This document shows, in pieces, positions 43,298 through 53,707 of a stretch of DNA of 64,000 nucleotides. The notes under the pieces were generated by a model. That model searched no databases. It saw only the letters and a list, made by a program, of their open reading frames with translations, and was not told the DNA's origin. The stretch is from assembly GCA_021399445.1 (NCBI GenBank), contig JAJTUQ010000002.1, positions 6,944,001 to 7,008,000 on the forward strand. Direction: 5' to 3'. Within the stretch, counting starts at the first letter, position 1. Each line of letters starts with the position of its first letter. The DNA is from Xylogone sp. PMI_703 (Eukaryota > Ascomycota > Leotiomycetes). The translations under genes were made by a program, and so were the position numbers.

Positions 43298-46200
43298 CTA
43301 TCCACCGAACCGACCACGATGCTGCCTCTTGCCTCTGCCTCTACCTCTCTCACAGTGAAGGACAAAGATAAATACGAGGATATGTAACGAAAAGCCGGCA
43401 AGTACCCTTCTCCAGAACCCTACTGACACGAGCAAACGAGTGTCAATGGATGGGGATGGCGGGGATGTAAAAAAGGAGAGGAGACATCAAAACCCAAGAT
43501 GGAGCGGATGATAATTGATGCTAGGGCCTGTGGAGACCCTGCTGCCGGAGCCAGGATCGAAGGTTGCATTAATCGGCCAAAGCTCTCAGCCGGAAGCCAT
43601 GGATTACCACCGTAGATATGATTGTCGCCGGGGAGCACGACGGACCCATGAGCAAAGAGATTGGATCTCTCCCGAGGTTCAACTAGGGGGATCACAAAGG
43701 CGCAAGTTGCCTAGAAGAGCTTGGGGCAGATGTTAAACCCTACACAGGGACAGAACAAGCCGGCTTTTTGTGCCTGTGGAGCTGCGGGGGAGCGCCCAGG
43801 CTTGCCTCTGTGGCTCTGTGGCTCTTTAGGAGGAGCAGTTAGAGAGAGAATATCTGAAACCCAGATGCAGGCTCAATATGACAACGGCATCTCGAGGCAG
43901 GATTTGGCGTCCTGGACGGAGTATCGGATGAGCAGGGGCCTTGTAATTTGCATGTGCTTGAGACGCCTCAATTGAGAGGAAGAGGAAAAGCTGGGAGATT
44001 ATTATTCGCTGTTAGGGGGTTTGGAACGGCTTACGGGTAAGCAAAGCAGCAGGGAGGGACTGTTGCCAAGGCGAGTGGGAAGGGAGATGGGCGATGGGTG
44101 AGCAGGGTATAAATTTCTACCCCCAGTCGCCCTTGCAGCGTTACCCGTAATTACCAAGTAGTCCAGAATGTTCTGGCTCGAGGATTGGGGATGTATCTGA
44201 GAGTTTTCTAGATCAATTGATCTGAATTGGTGCTGTACTGCCAGTGGTGGTTAAGAGATGCAAGAAGTCGCGTGTTTTTCAGCAATTGCTCTCGTGTTGC
44301 TGCCCGCTCAAACACGAGAAGAACTGGTAGAACTGGTCTGGCACATCGGCTTCATCCCATCCTCCCCAGAAGCTCCTCCTCTGCGGGGTTGAGGGTACCT
44401 GAGAGTGTGGGTTGATATATTACCATGGTAGCGATTGGCCTCGTGCTGCATACTGTAGAAGCCAGGGCTTGGACGGCGTCGAGTCCCGTCTGGCCGGCAA
44501 GCAACTGGCGCTGGACTCTTGACGTCAGAGAAATACATCTCAACAGTGGAGAGAGTGAGAAAGAGTCTTTGTTCTTGGTTGGTTGGGGTGGTGATGATGG
44601 GGAAGCGTGGATTCGGTACCAGAACGAGCAGATGGCAAAGTTCTCCTCAACAGAGAACCGCTAGGGCCCATTACAGCAGGTAGAAAGACTCCTCCAGGAG
44701 GCGGCGGATGGCACCGCAAGTACATCATCACCGTCGAGCGCCACAGCCAAGGATAGATATTATGGTACCTACTTGCACCGTGCTGTCGTGGTACGGTAAT
44801 ACGGAGGTACGGTACTGTTTTGTGGTTAAATGGCTCCTGCACAGACGGCACTTTGACTCCATCGTAATCTGTGCTGTACGCAGTAAGATGTCCACCAGGG
44901 CATGTCCACAGTGGGTAGTCGCACGGCCAAATTTGCCCGGCGCGATACCTGCGAGATACTTGGAAGACCGTTCAGACCACCGCGTCCCGGGTGAGCAGAG
45001 TTGTGAGCTGATGAGATGCGTCCAGAGCATTGGGGATAACAGTACTGAGCGGGTAGAGTAAGAAATAAGACGAATGGGGGCTATGATGACCATTAGTCGT
45101 ACTGTAACAATCATCAACTCATCATCCATCATCTACGGTTAACGCGTACGTAAAAGGACTGAGATTTTCTCCGGGTGGCTCCCGCAAAGAGCTGTAGGGT
45201 AGTGGACCCGGGACCCAGCAGCTGAGGTACCAGCTTGGATTCCGACATTCTGGAAAATCATCTCAACCATCTCAGCACAATTCACTTTGTTGGCGACCAC
45301 TTCTCCGTGCGCTGCTCCCAGAGGCTCCATAATTTGCTTATCGAGGACGCGTTGCTCCATCCTGCATCTAGCAGCGTTTGAGCATGCAACGATTACTGTA
45401 CGTAGGGTACAGCACAATACAGTGCTGTACTGTACTTTGCGGTAGAGTACGGTACTTGCCAGATGTATCGTCTCCTTCTGGCAGCTCCCTCCAGGCCCCT
45501 GATCATCCCCCTAGTTGCATCCAGCCCGGAAGGGGAGAAATCTCCGTGAAGATTGACATTGGCCGTTCCCCTTTAAGCTTGAACGGCCTTGGGCGGTCGT
45601 CGGGGCTCGACATAGGCTGTGTTTCTCCTCCCCGCCCTGGGCTTCACTGGTAGCAGCAGCCATCGCAGCCCTTAGCAGCTCCTTCTCCTCCAGCCCTCAC
45701 CTATGCCGGTCTTATGCAAGAGCCGTCAAGAAACCGTCAAGCCGCCATCGAATTAAGCACCTCTTAGGACCCCCCCCTTTTCTTTACCTCGGGCTCCACC
45801 CATCGTCTTGTCCCCCAATTTCATGTGAAACGGGTCCGGCACTGCAGAGTGTAATTGCCAGTTTGCCAGCACAGCGGCACTCATCGTGGTGTTCTACAAC
45901 GCCTGTACGTTGCGTACCATTTTTCCCAGGATGCAACTCCGCTATCCGCAGGGCTAAGAGATGACGGTAGGCTTGTCGATGCCGATCCAAGATTTGCTGG
46001 ATTGCGACTGTTACCGTATCTGCAATTCCCTTCTTTCTCTTCTCTTTTCTCCATCAGGACTTTCTCCTTATCGCGTGTCTTTTTGCCCTTCCATCCTCTT
46101 TCCGCACCCCGCTGTGGCTTCTGCTCTTACAGTCCTCCAGAAACAACCACCGTAGCTCAGCTTCAGTTCGAAGAGACTCCCCAAATCCAAGATTAATGGC

Positions 46201-46369
46201 ATCGTGAAACAGCGGGAGGAGAGAATCACAATAATCCCCATGTGACAGTCCGAATTCCCCCGTCGAGCGATTTCCTTTTGTCATTTTTTGTCCCAAATAA
46301 GGTGATAAAACACCAACAACGGTCGCTACAACCTCCTCTCTCCCCGTCGCAGCTTACACAGCGACGACA
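43298..46369. promoter_or_regulatory. 3-kb divergent interval with GTAC-rich inverted repeats
   Basis: Head-to-head region between the mannosyltransferase and the acyltransferase. It is unusually long, and rich in GTAC-containing palindromic motifs between about 44230 and 45450. The strongest is a 9-bp-arm hairpin at 45407-45430. Several 70-130-codon frames occur on both strands without recognisable protein features; I treat them as chance. The last 300 bp before 46370 are pyrimidine-rich, as in fungal core promoters. Confidence 0.4.
45407..45430. repeat. Perfect inverted repeat (9-bp arms)
   Basis: GTACAGCAC and GTGCTGTAC are exact reverse complements separated by AATACA. The right arm is followed directly by another TGTAC, giving the string CTGTACTGTAC that recurs at 48831. 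Confidence 0.5.
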
Positions 46370-47875
46370 ATGGGACAGAACAATCCCCAATCGCCATATA
46401 CCAATGGCAACGTCCTCGAATCCGGCTACTGGGATGAAATAAAACCAATAGCCACCGAACCACCACCCTCCTCCCTCTCCACACAAGCTGCGCGATATGC
46501 CACCGACCTCTTCCGCCCCGCATACTTCTCTCGATCATCCTCGAATTTACAAGCACATAACAAACCTCTCCGACGAACAGCCTGGCTTGACGGCCTGCGA
46601 GGCTTCGCTGCCTTCTTGGTGTACATCCAGCACCACCAGCTCTGGGCGCGCGGCAGTCTCGAAGCAAAGGAGATCTTCGAGAGCGGGTATGGGTACAAAG
46701 ATCGGTACTACTTCGTGGCGTTCCCGGGCATTCGCACGTTCTTCACGGGCGGGCACTTCGCCGTCACGGTATTCTTCGTGATATCGGGATATGTGTTGTC
46801 GGCGAAGCCCTTGCAGCTGATACAGGCGGGGGAGTATACCAAGCTGGGGGATAACTTGGGGTCGGCGCTGTTTCGGCGATGGATGAGGTTATATCTGCCC
46901 ATGATCGCGGTGACGTGGTTGTACGTGACGATTTGCTGGATATTTGGCATCTGGGTTGAGGTGATTGAGTGGAAGCAGACGTATGCGGAGGAGCTGTGGA
47001 ATTGGTACTGCGAGTTGAAGAACTTCAGCTTCGTGTTTCGATCGGGAGGCGAGCCGTGGTTTGTATATCACTTTCATACCTGGTCTATTGCGGTGGAGTT
47101 CAAGGGCAGCGTATCCATTTATACCGCTCTGATGGCGTTCTCGAGGTGTCGGAAGAATGCACGATTGCTGTGTGAGGTCGCGCTGATATACTACTTTCTG
47201 TATATTGCTGATGGAGCTCATTGCGCCATGTTCATCGCAGGCATGCTGCTCTGCGACTTGGACCTCCTGGCCTCCAAGGGCGAGCTCCCATCTTGGATGA
47301 CAAGCTTGGGATCGCACAAGAACGCCATTTTCTACAGCATGCTTGCCGTGGCTGTATACCTCAGCGGTGTTCCATCCGCCGACCTCGATATCAATAAGGT
47401 GGCAGAGACTCCCGGATGGTACTACCTCTCCCTTCTAAAACCCCAAGCTGTGTTCGACTACAAGTGGTTCTACCTCTTCATCGCCTCCGTCTGTCTCGTA
47501 GCCTCCATTCCTCGCGTGCCGTGGTTGAAATCCTTCTTCGAGACAAAATTCAACCAATACCTCGGCCACATCTCCTTTGCGCTCTACCTCGTCCACGGCC
47601 CGGTGCTTTGGACCATCGGTGACAGAATATACTGCGCCGTCGGCTGGGCTCGAGAAACCCAGGCTCTGACGCTCCAGGGCTGGATTAATGCCTTTCCACT
47701 GAGCAAATCTGGGCCGTTGGGGTTCGAGCCCGGTGTGTTGTTACCACATCTTATCTTGCTGCCGCTTACATTCTGGATAGCGGAGATTGTGACCAAGGTG
47801 TTTGATGAAAATAGTGTGAAGTTCGCACAATGGTTGTATAATAAAACATTGGAGCCTCCGGTAGTGAAGGCTTAA
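46370..47875 (+). CDS. Membrane acyltransferase, acyltransferase-3 family, 501 aa
   Basis: Multi-span O-acyltransferase (PF01757), single exon. After a hydrophilic N-terminus of about 75 residues comes the family opening RTAWLDGLRGFAAFLVYIQHH, with the His expected to be catalytic. Then GGHFAVTVFFVISGYVLSAKPL, RRWMRLYLPMIAVTW, and the internal motif HFHTWSIAVEFKGS, which corresponds to the family's PxWSLxxE. The C-terminal block YLGHISFALYLVHGPV is also typical. About ten membrane helices are visible. Fungal members may acylate sugars, sterol-like or wall components; the substrate is unknown. Its divergent partner is an OCH1-like glycosyltransferase, so a glycan target is conceivable (inference). 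Confidence 0.9.
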   Translation: MGQNNPQSPYTNGNVLESGYWDEIKPIATEPPPSSLSTQAARYATDLFRPAYFSRSSSNLQAHNKPLRRTAWLDGLRGFAAFLVYIQHHQLWARGSLEAKEIFESGYGYKDRYYFVAFPGIRTFFTGGHFAVTVFFVISGYVLSAKPLQLIQAGEYTKLGDNLGSALFRRWMRLYLPMIAVTWLYVTICWIFGIWVEVIEWKQTYAEELWNWYCELKNFSFVFRSGGEPWFVYHFHTWSIAVEFKGSVSIYTALMAFSRCRKNARLLCEVALIYYFLYIADGAHCAMFIAGMLLCDLDLLASKGELPSWMTSLGSHKNAIFYSMLAVAVYLSGVPSADLDINKVAETPGWYYLSLLKPQAVFDYKWFYLFIASVCLVASIPRVPWLKSFFETKFNQYLGHISFALYLVHGPVLWTIGDRIYCAVGWARETQALTLQGWINAFPLSKSGPLGFEPGVLLPHLILLPLTFWIAEIVTKVFDENSVKFAQWLYNKTLEPPVVKA

Positions 47876-48197
47876 GCATTTCGGACGGGAGGTGTTCTGG
47901 CATTTATTCGGTTTGTATAAAATAGGAGCATTGGGTACTCCTGATTAAAATCTTGGGCATTATGATACATGGTAGATAATACAAATAATATATGTATATC
48001 TATTTGTATTCTCTATGGTGGTATATTCATTTAACCAGCTCGTTCGACTCTGTCTTAGCCCAGCGTGCTTTCTAACCCTCCTCAACTTCTTGACTCACGT
48101 TCATTCGTGAGGACGGTAAACCAAGCATTCTCTATCCATCCTGACCCCATATGCTTACTCAAGGTTTCTCAACTCCGCCCCTCAGCGATCGAAGGCA
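47876..48197. other. Intergenic stretch
   Basis: Convergent 3' flanks of the acyltransferase and the small helix-turn-helix gene. Nothing further is seen. Confidence 0.5.
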
Positions 48198-48618
48198 TTA
48201 CTTCACCAAGCCATCATCCAAATCCTTCTCAAAACATATCAGTTGTCTTCTCCCCTCCCCATGCCCCAAATACTCGACCCTAATATTAGCAAACCCCAGG
48301 TACCTCCGTATATCTTCAACGCAATAAACTACTCCCTCACTTCTCAGTTAGCTCTCTCAATTTAAACGGCACAGGGTCAACATCCATGAGAACTTTCCGT
48401 CGTCGTCCACTCCGGTGCTTCTGTGGCGTATCTCTATGAGCAAGAGCATACTTGATCTGCTCCCTGCTTATATTTTTGAAGTGATTCGCGATCTCGTTCT
48501 TGGTCCAGTGGCCGTGGTAGAAGAGGGTCTTGATCATTATTCTTTGGTCGCGGGTGAGGTCTGGACGCCGTTTCTTTGGGTGAGGTATACTTGTAGTGGT
48601 GTTGATTGGAGATGACAT
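48198..48618 (-). CDS. Small helix-turn-helix protein, 119 aa (93 aa if unspliced)
   Basis: The first exon (48618-48341) encodes a basic protein with a helix-turn-helix of the Tc1/Pogo-transposase N-terminal or homeodomain-like type: LTRDQRIMIKTLFYHGHW, then TKNEIANHF and REQIKYALAH, followed by the Arg-rich SGRRRKV. Unspliced, it stops after 93 codons. A GTGAGG donor and TATTAG acceptor give a second exon (48279-48198) that stays open for 27 more residues (VEYLGHGEGRRQLICFEKDL and on), in correct phase. No DDE catalytic domain follows, so it is either a domesticated DNA-binding domain or a transposase relic. Expression is unproven. Confidence 0.55.
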
Positions 48619-48981
48619 GTTGGATGTGGTTTTATGGGTTTGTTGGGTGAGGAATGGAAGGGTGGAGTGTGGTTTTGGTGAAGTCGGTTTAGTTTAGTTA
48701 GTTATATTTACTTTACAGCAAGCAATACAGCGCTGGATTTATGGTTTCTTGAGGGTGGTATTGTACGGTTTCGTGGAATATGGGAGGTTGCAGTGGAAGG
48801 TTCTAGGCGTGCACACAGACCATGGTTGCACTGTACTGTACCTGAGTCTATCCCCAGGCTACAACTCTGGAGGCGCGGGGAGAGCCTAGAATGCTGAACT
48901 TCAGAGACAGCTGGATATTTCACGGTTTTGAAATTTTCTTTCACAATGTATGAAAGTCTATATTGTCTATTTACAGAAGCT
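48619..48981. other. Intergenic stretch
   Basis: Promoter side of the small HTH gene and 3' flank of the RraA gene. It contains CTGTACTGTAC at 48831-48841, a motif shared with the 44-45 kb promoter region. Confidence 0.4.
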
Positions 48982-49906
48982 TCAAGGCTTTGGTATCGCA
49001 CTACGGTGCTTCTTGCTTGCTTCGACAAATGTCATACCGGCCTGGATATCAGCAGCGATCTTTTTATCTGCCTCTACCTGGGGAGCTATAAGGGGAACTA
49101 CACGGCTGGCCAGTTCACGAGGTACACACACAACACCATTGATGTCCCCAATAAGGTAGTCCCCTGGATTTATGGTGACATTCTGCTCTTCGGACCTTAG
49201 TTTCACGGGTACATTCACCTAGAAATTGTAAGCATATTAACTTTGAGGCTGGCTGAGGATACCCGATGTGCTTACACCACTAACGAATGCTACCTCATAA
49301 GGCGATGCAGTTGCAATGTCACGGGCGAATACCTGTCACTGCACAATTAGCATATCATAAAATTTATACTGTACTTGGACCTTGACATGCCGGGTAGCCT
49401 AAGTCTCGATGCTCATTTAGGTCTCTGACTCGTCCATCTACGATGGTCCCTACCGCGCCAGACGCTCGAGCTCTGTTGCTCATCAAGCCCCCGTAGACAG
49501 CATTCACGGTCTTGGGCGAAGATATAAATACCACCGCACCGGCAGGGATAGAGTCAATCTCACATACGAAGTCAGCAACACGGACTCAACAAGTTAGACC
49601 GGGGGTCGTTTCATTACATAATGTCCACTATGTGCTGGAGTGTCCGTTCCCTTGGGTACGTATTGGACGGTGTATGCTGGGCCAACAATCTTGGTGTCTC
49701 CCTCTTGCCTCTGGGGCGACCACATTATGAGATCCGCCAGGAATCCGCCGTTGGGATGCTTGAGCTTCAGGAGTGCATCAGAGACATCGCATCTGCATTT
49801 TACCACCAGTAAGGATCCTTCATCAAAGGTACATTTTGTATGTCAATAGAGGGCCTCACGTTGAGAATGATTTCAAAGCTTCGACTATGGGATCTGGGGA
49901 CGCCAT
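48982..49906 (-). CDS. RraA-like aldolase/decarboxylase, 227 aa, five exons
   Basis: Member of the RraA/HMG-CHA aldolase family: class II pyruvate aldolases acting on 4-hydroxy-2-oxo acids, often also decarboxylating oxaloacetate. Exons 49906-49860, 49792-49618, 49558-49391, 49332-49276 and 49218-48982 join in frame. Conserved blocks: STCDVSDALLKL, GPAYTVQYV, GHYIDSIPAGAVVFIS, AVYGGLMSNRARASGAVGTIVDGRVRD, where the metal-linked GR-x-RD is seen, FARD, and NPGDYLIGDINGVVCVP. The intron after exon 3 appears to start with GC (CCG|GCATGT) rather than GT; no GT donor restores the frame. It is transcribed divergently from a D-2-hydroxyacid dehydrogenase across 345 bp. Likely cytosolic, making pyruvate from a keto acid (inference). 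Confidence 0.87.
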
Positions 49907-50251
49907 AATGAGATTGCGTTAGACAGGGGACGCTCGAACCTCTCTCCTGGAAATCGGAAAGCCAAGAGAGGGAGGTATAAAAAGATAAGGATAACGAAGA
50001 TCATTGCGAAAGCCTCTGGTAAATTGGTCACGAACTAGCAGCGAATGGGGTAAGACTCGAGTTTTGGAAAACATCCCGGTAAGTGTCCGGGCACAGTGGC
50101 CCGGACTTTCAAATTGAGGACAAGTAGCGGTCTTGCAGTTCAACCAAAATTCCAGTTCTCTTGATGCCCGAACAAAAAGAACTGCTTAACTAACTCTGCG
50201 TACTCTTGATTAATAAATACCGACAACCCACCACACGTGCCAGCGAGGATT
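49907..50251. promoter_or_regulatory. Divergent promoter of RraA-like and D-2-hydroxyacid dehydrogenase genes
   Basis: A short head-to-head interval, so shared control is likely. There are CGG/CCG triplets around 50082-50104 (CCCGGTAAGTGTCCGGGC), a near-symmetric CCCGG/CCGGG arrangement. Confidence 0.45.
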
Positions 50252-51214
50252 ATGAGTTCCAATCAGATCGTCTATGTCCTCGATCCTTATCACTTCGATG
50301 CAATAGACTACCTCCAGGGAAGCCCTGGCATCCTACTCGTGCTTCCAACGGATCCCCGAATCCAGGACTGGCATCACGATGCCGATGTGGTAATGCTGCG
50401 GTCGGAGACGCGCCTGACCGATGAGGATTTCTCCAAGGCTAAACGACTTCGCGCCGTCGTGAAGCAAGGCGTGGGCGTCGATAACATAGACTTGGACTCG
50501 GCCAAGAGGCACAATGTTGCTGTGCACCATACCCCAGGATTGAACAGCGAGGCTGTCGCCGAATTATGCCTAGCACTAACGCTGTCTCTAAGTCGGAGAA
50601 TCTGTGAGATTGATCACAGACTCAGGGCGGGCGAGAAGGTCGTGAGGTCGAAATCGCTGGGCGTGAGCCTCTTCCAGAAGACTATTGGCATTGTCGGTAT
50701 GGGCAGAATAGGCCAACTAGTTGCGAAGAAGTGGATCGGAGCTTTTGATTGCACGCTTGTAGCATATGATCCTTTCGCTCCAAAGGACGCCTGGCAGGAC
50801 ATCCCTCATAACCGAGTGGATACTCTCGAAGAGCTATTGAAAATTTCGGATGTGATAACTTTACATGTCCCCTTAACGGACTCAACTAGGGGGATGATCG
50901 GCGAGAAGGAACTCTGGATGATGAAACAGAACGCTATTCTGGTCAACTGCGCACGAGGCGGAGTGGTGGATGAGATGGCTTTAACAGAGGCACTAAAGAA
51001 AGGGACTATCTGGGGGGCTGCGCTGGACGCTTTGGAGATTGAGCCGCCCACGAAAGAGGCGTACGGAGAACTCATGGAGCTTAGCAATGTCATTATCACG
51101 CCGCACATTGGAGCCTCAACGGTAGAAAACCAAAGTCGGAGTGGGCTTGCGGTTGCGGATATCGTTCTTGCTATTGTCCAGGGCAAGAGCAACACCCCCG
51201 GAAGGGTAGTGTAG
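50252..51214 (+). CDS. D-isomer-specific 2-hydroxyacid dehydrogenase, 320 aa
   Basis: NAD(P)-dependent enzyme interconverting 2-oxo acids and D-2-hydroxyacids, intronless. The N-terminal substrate domain contains RAVVKQGVGVDNIDLDSAKRHNVAV. The cofactor domain has GIVGMGRIGQLVAKKW (GxGxxG). Catalytic residues are Arg in NCARGGVVDE, Glu in LEIEPP and His in TPHIGAST. It resembles 3-phosphoglycerate dehydrogenase-type members without the regulatory ACT domain. I prefer the ATG at 50252 (MSSNQIVYVLDPY) over the in-frame ATG at 50237. Paired head-to-head with the RraA-like aldolase, it may act on the same keto acid pool (inference); glyoxylate/hydroxypyruvate reductase is an alternative. Confidence 0.9.
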   Translation: MSSNQIVYVLDPYHFDAIDYLQGSPGILLVLPTDPRIQDWHHDADVVMLRSETRLTDEDFSKAKRLRAVVKQGVGVDNIDLDSAKRHNVAVHHTPGLNSEAVAELCLALTLSLSRRICEIDHRLRAGEKVVRSKSLGVSLFQKTIGIVGMGRIGQLVAKKWIGAFDCTLVAYDPFAPKDAWQDIPHNRVDTLEELLKISDVITLHVPLTDSTRGMIGEKELWMMKQNAILVNCARGGVVDEMALTEALKKGTIWGAALDALEIEPPTKEAYGELMELSNVIITPHIGASTVENQSRSGLAVADIVLAIVQGKSNTPGRVV

Positions 51215-52472
51215 GATTGGGGTATTTTACAATCTTTAGTTGCTGTGTGGCTCTTTTCTTTCTTTTATTGATTTGTGTTAGTCCTTAAATCCTTTTTTAA
51301 AGCCTTTTATCGGTGAACCCGTCATGTGAGGGTCTGGGCTGTATGTATGAGTCGACTGAGGTCTTTCGGATCAAGGGACTTGAAAAGGAGTAGCAATGGT
51401 GCTTGGGAGTCGAGATTGCATCTGAGCGGGTCATAGTAACAGGAATCTGAATAATTTCTTTATCCACTCCATGAAATGCGTGTACATTTGCTAGGTAATG
51501 AAGCTAGTTAATGATTATGGATAGCCAAACATAAGTGCCAATCTTGTATGCCCATTGAATCGATTATGAGTGAGAGGCGAGTATACTTGAGATTTAAGGA
51601 CAAGTTTCAAGGTGGCACTGAACAGAGATTTACCATGAAAATAAAAGCACTAGTATATCACACATGTTTCTTCAGCTTGTATAGATAACACAATGCTGGC
51701 ATTCCATTCTCAATCCAATATCATGCTCATAAGCTTATAGGCCTGAGATTAGACTGAGATCTGTTGATGCATAATGTGTGAGCGGTCCGGTACTTGGCAA
51801 AGTGGACCTCGACTTCGTGCCGGCCCGAACGCACCAATCTCTCAGTGCTACCGTGATTGACTGGTGAACGAGGTTAGAAATGAGTTTTGCGCCTATTATA
51901 TATAGTGATGATGTAACTTATAACAAATCGTTTTACTCAAATACTCGATGAAACAGCAAGTAAACCTTTAAAGAACATGCATTAATTTAGCTTGCGACCT
52001 CAGTCCTTTGTTGAGCAAGCTTGATAACTATCAGCTGGATAGCCATACCTTGACCAGATGTTTTGATTGATTGCTATATCTGATGCGGAGCTCTCACTTG
52101 ATCCGATAGTATAAAACTTAGGAGTCTTGCCCCTTCCAGCCATTTCCTTTCTAGAACACATGTAATGAGCCTTCTTTACCGCAATGTGATACCCCACAGA
52201 TTGACTTGTGGGGTTGACCCCAGTGTTTATCATACCGCAGAAGGGCCCGGCAAAACAGCGCGGACCATTCCCGGTATTTTTGAAATGGCTTAATACCCTA
52301 GAGGAAGTTGAGAGTGGGAGTCACGTGGATATGGTAGCTGGCGTTAAAGTGGAACTGAACGAAATGTGAAATGGATATGAGTGTACAATACTAGTCATCG
52401 TTGTGACTGTCATGCTCCTGGACTTATCTTGCCGTAAAGAACCAGTAACTCATACTCGCTACTTTTCTCGTT
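51215..52472. other. Intergenic stretch
   Basis: 3' flank of the hydroxyacid dehydrogenase and promoter of the Ldh2-type dehydrogenase. A 77-codon minus-strand frame (52233-52000) has an ordinary composition but no homologous feature that I recognise. No repeat is seen. Confidence 0.45.
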
Positions 52473-53546
52473 ATGGAGGCCTCACCTCCCACAATCCTCG
52501 TGCCTTCAGAGACAGTCTACAGATTTGTCACATCCATTCTTCAAAATTACAATGTCCCCCCTGAATATGCGACGTTAGTTGCTGAATCCCTTGTTCTCGC
52601 GGACCTTCGGGGCGTCGATACACACGGCATCAATAGATTAAGTGGCTATGTTGATCGAATCAAGCACAACGTTCTCAATCCCAACCCAAATCTCTCCTTC
52701 GTCATGAAAACTCCAGTCATGGCTCTTCTTGACGCTCAAAATACCTTTGGTTTTGTTGCTGGCTGCTTAGCTATTGACAAAGGCATTGAAATCGCCTCGA
52801 CATTTGGTTTAGGAGTTGTGGCTGTAAAGAACAGCAATCATTATGGCATGGGAGCAACTTATCTCATGCGTGCAATCAAGGCAGGATTTGCTGCGTTTGC
52901 TTTTACGAATGCGAGTCGTAGCATGCCACCTTGGGGAGCCAAGGAAGCACTATTCGGAACTAGCCCATTTGCAGTTGGGATTCCAGGGGGAGAGAAAGGT
53001 GATTTTGTTCTTGACATGAGTCCCAGCGTGGCTGCCAGGGGTAAGATTAGGAAGGCTGAGAGAAGAGGAGAGAGTATTCCAGAAGGGTATGCACTAGATG
53101 AGGAAGGGAGGCCAACGACCGATCCAACAGCAGCACTAAAAGGAGTAGTCTTACCAATTGGAGGCCCAAAGGGCTCTGGATTAGCAATGATGATGGATCT
53201 CTTTGGTGGTGTTTTGAGCGGCGCTTCTTTTGGGGGTGATGTTAATGACCAGTATCATAATATGAAAGATCCGCAAGGTCTGGGGCATTGGTTTATGGTA
53301 TTTAAACCGGATATATTCCTAGATTCACGAGATGAGCTGCTTGCGCGGATGGATACTCTAATGGAGAGGGTACGAGGGTGTGAGAAGGCAGTAGGGTTTG
53401 ACAGGATATATACTCCGGGCGAAATAGAGCGAGATATGGAGATTGAGCGGCGAAGGGAGGGTATTCCTTATACCAGGGGTGAAATTGATTCGCTGAACAA
53501 ATTAGCAGACGAATCTCGTAGTGATGCTAGATTACCTGTAAAATAG
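52473..53546 (+). CDS. Ldh2/malate dehydrogenase-2-type oxidoreductase, 357 aa
   Basis: NAD(P)-dependent enzyme of the non-Rossmann Ldh2/MDG family, which covers L-sulfolactate, ureidoglycolate, malate, 2,3-diketogulonate and delta-1-piperideine-2-carboxylate oxidoreductases. Intronless and of usual length. The catalytic His lies in LRGVDTHGINRLSGYVDRI. Cofactor and substrate blocks are VVAVKNSNHYGMGATYLM, NASRSMPPWGAKEALFGTSPFAVGIP, VLDMSPSVAARGKI and PIGGPKGSGLAMMMDLFGGVLSG. The C-terminal end is a charged helix. It probably interconverts a 2-oxo and 2-hydroxy acid or imine. It sits between the RraA/hydroxyacid dehydrogenase pair and two secreted polysaccharide-active enzymes. Confidence 0.9.
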   Translation: MEASPPTILVPSETVYRFVTSILQNYNVPPEYATLVAESLVLADLRGVDTHGINRLSGYVDRIKHNVLNPNPNLSFVMKTPVMALLDAQNTFGFVAGCLAIDKGIEIASTFGLGVVAVKNSNHYGMGATYLMRAIKAGFAAFAFTNASRSMPPWGAKEALFGTSPFAVGIPGGEKGDFVLDMSPSVAARGKIRKAERRGESIPEGYALDEEGRPTTDPTAALKGVVLPIGGPKGSGLAMMMDLFGGVLSGASFGGDVNDQYHNMKDPQGLGHWFMVFKPDIFLDSRDELLARMDTLMERVRGCEKAVGFDRIYTPGEIERDMEIERRREGIPYTRGEIDSLNKLADESRSDARLPVK

Positions 53547-53707
53547 TGACAGTTTTATGAATATTGGCATAGGCTTTTTGTAAATAACCAGCCAATTAAA
53601 GTTCATTAATCACTTAAAATAGTAATCCGTAATTGAATCGTGCTTGAATGTTCTGGATATTCAAGAAGTAAAATGCTATCTCACAATGACAGTAACTCTT
53701 AATACAA

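Noticed and set aside
43420..46296. Numerous 60-130-codon frames in the mannosyltransferase/acyltransferase gap
   Set aside because: None shows a signal peptide, domain or plausible splice partner; the region is better explained as a long promoter.
52000..52233. 77-codon minus-strand frame upstream of the Ldh2-type gene
   Set aside because: Reads somewhat protein-like but has no domain, signal peptide or homologous feature that I can name; too weak to list as a gene.
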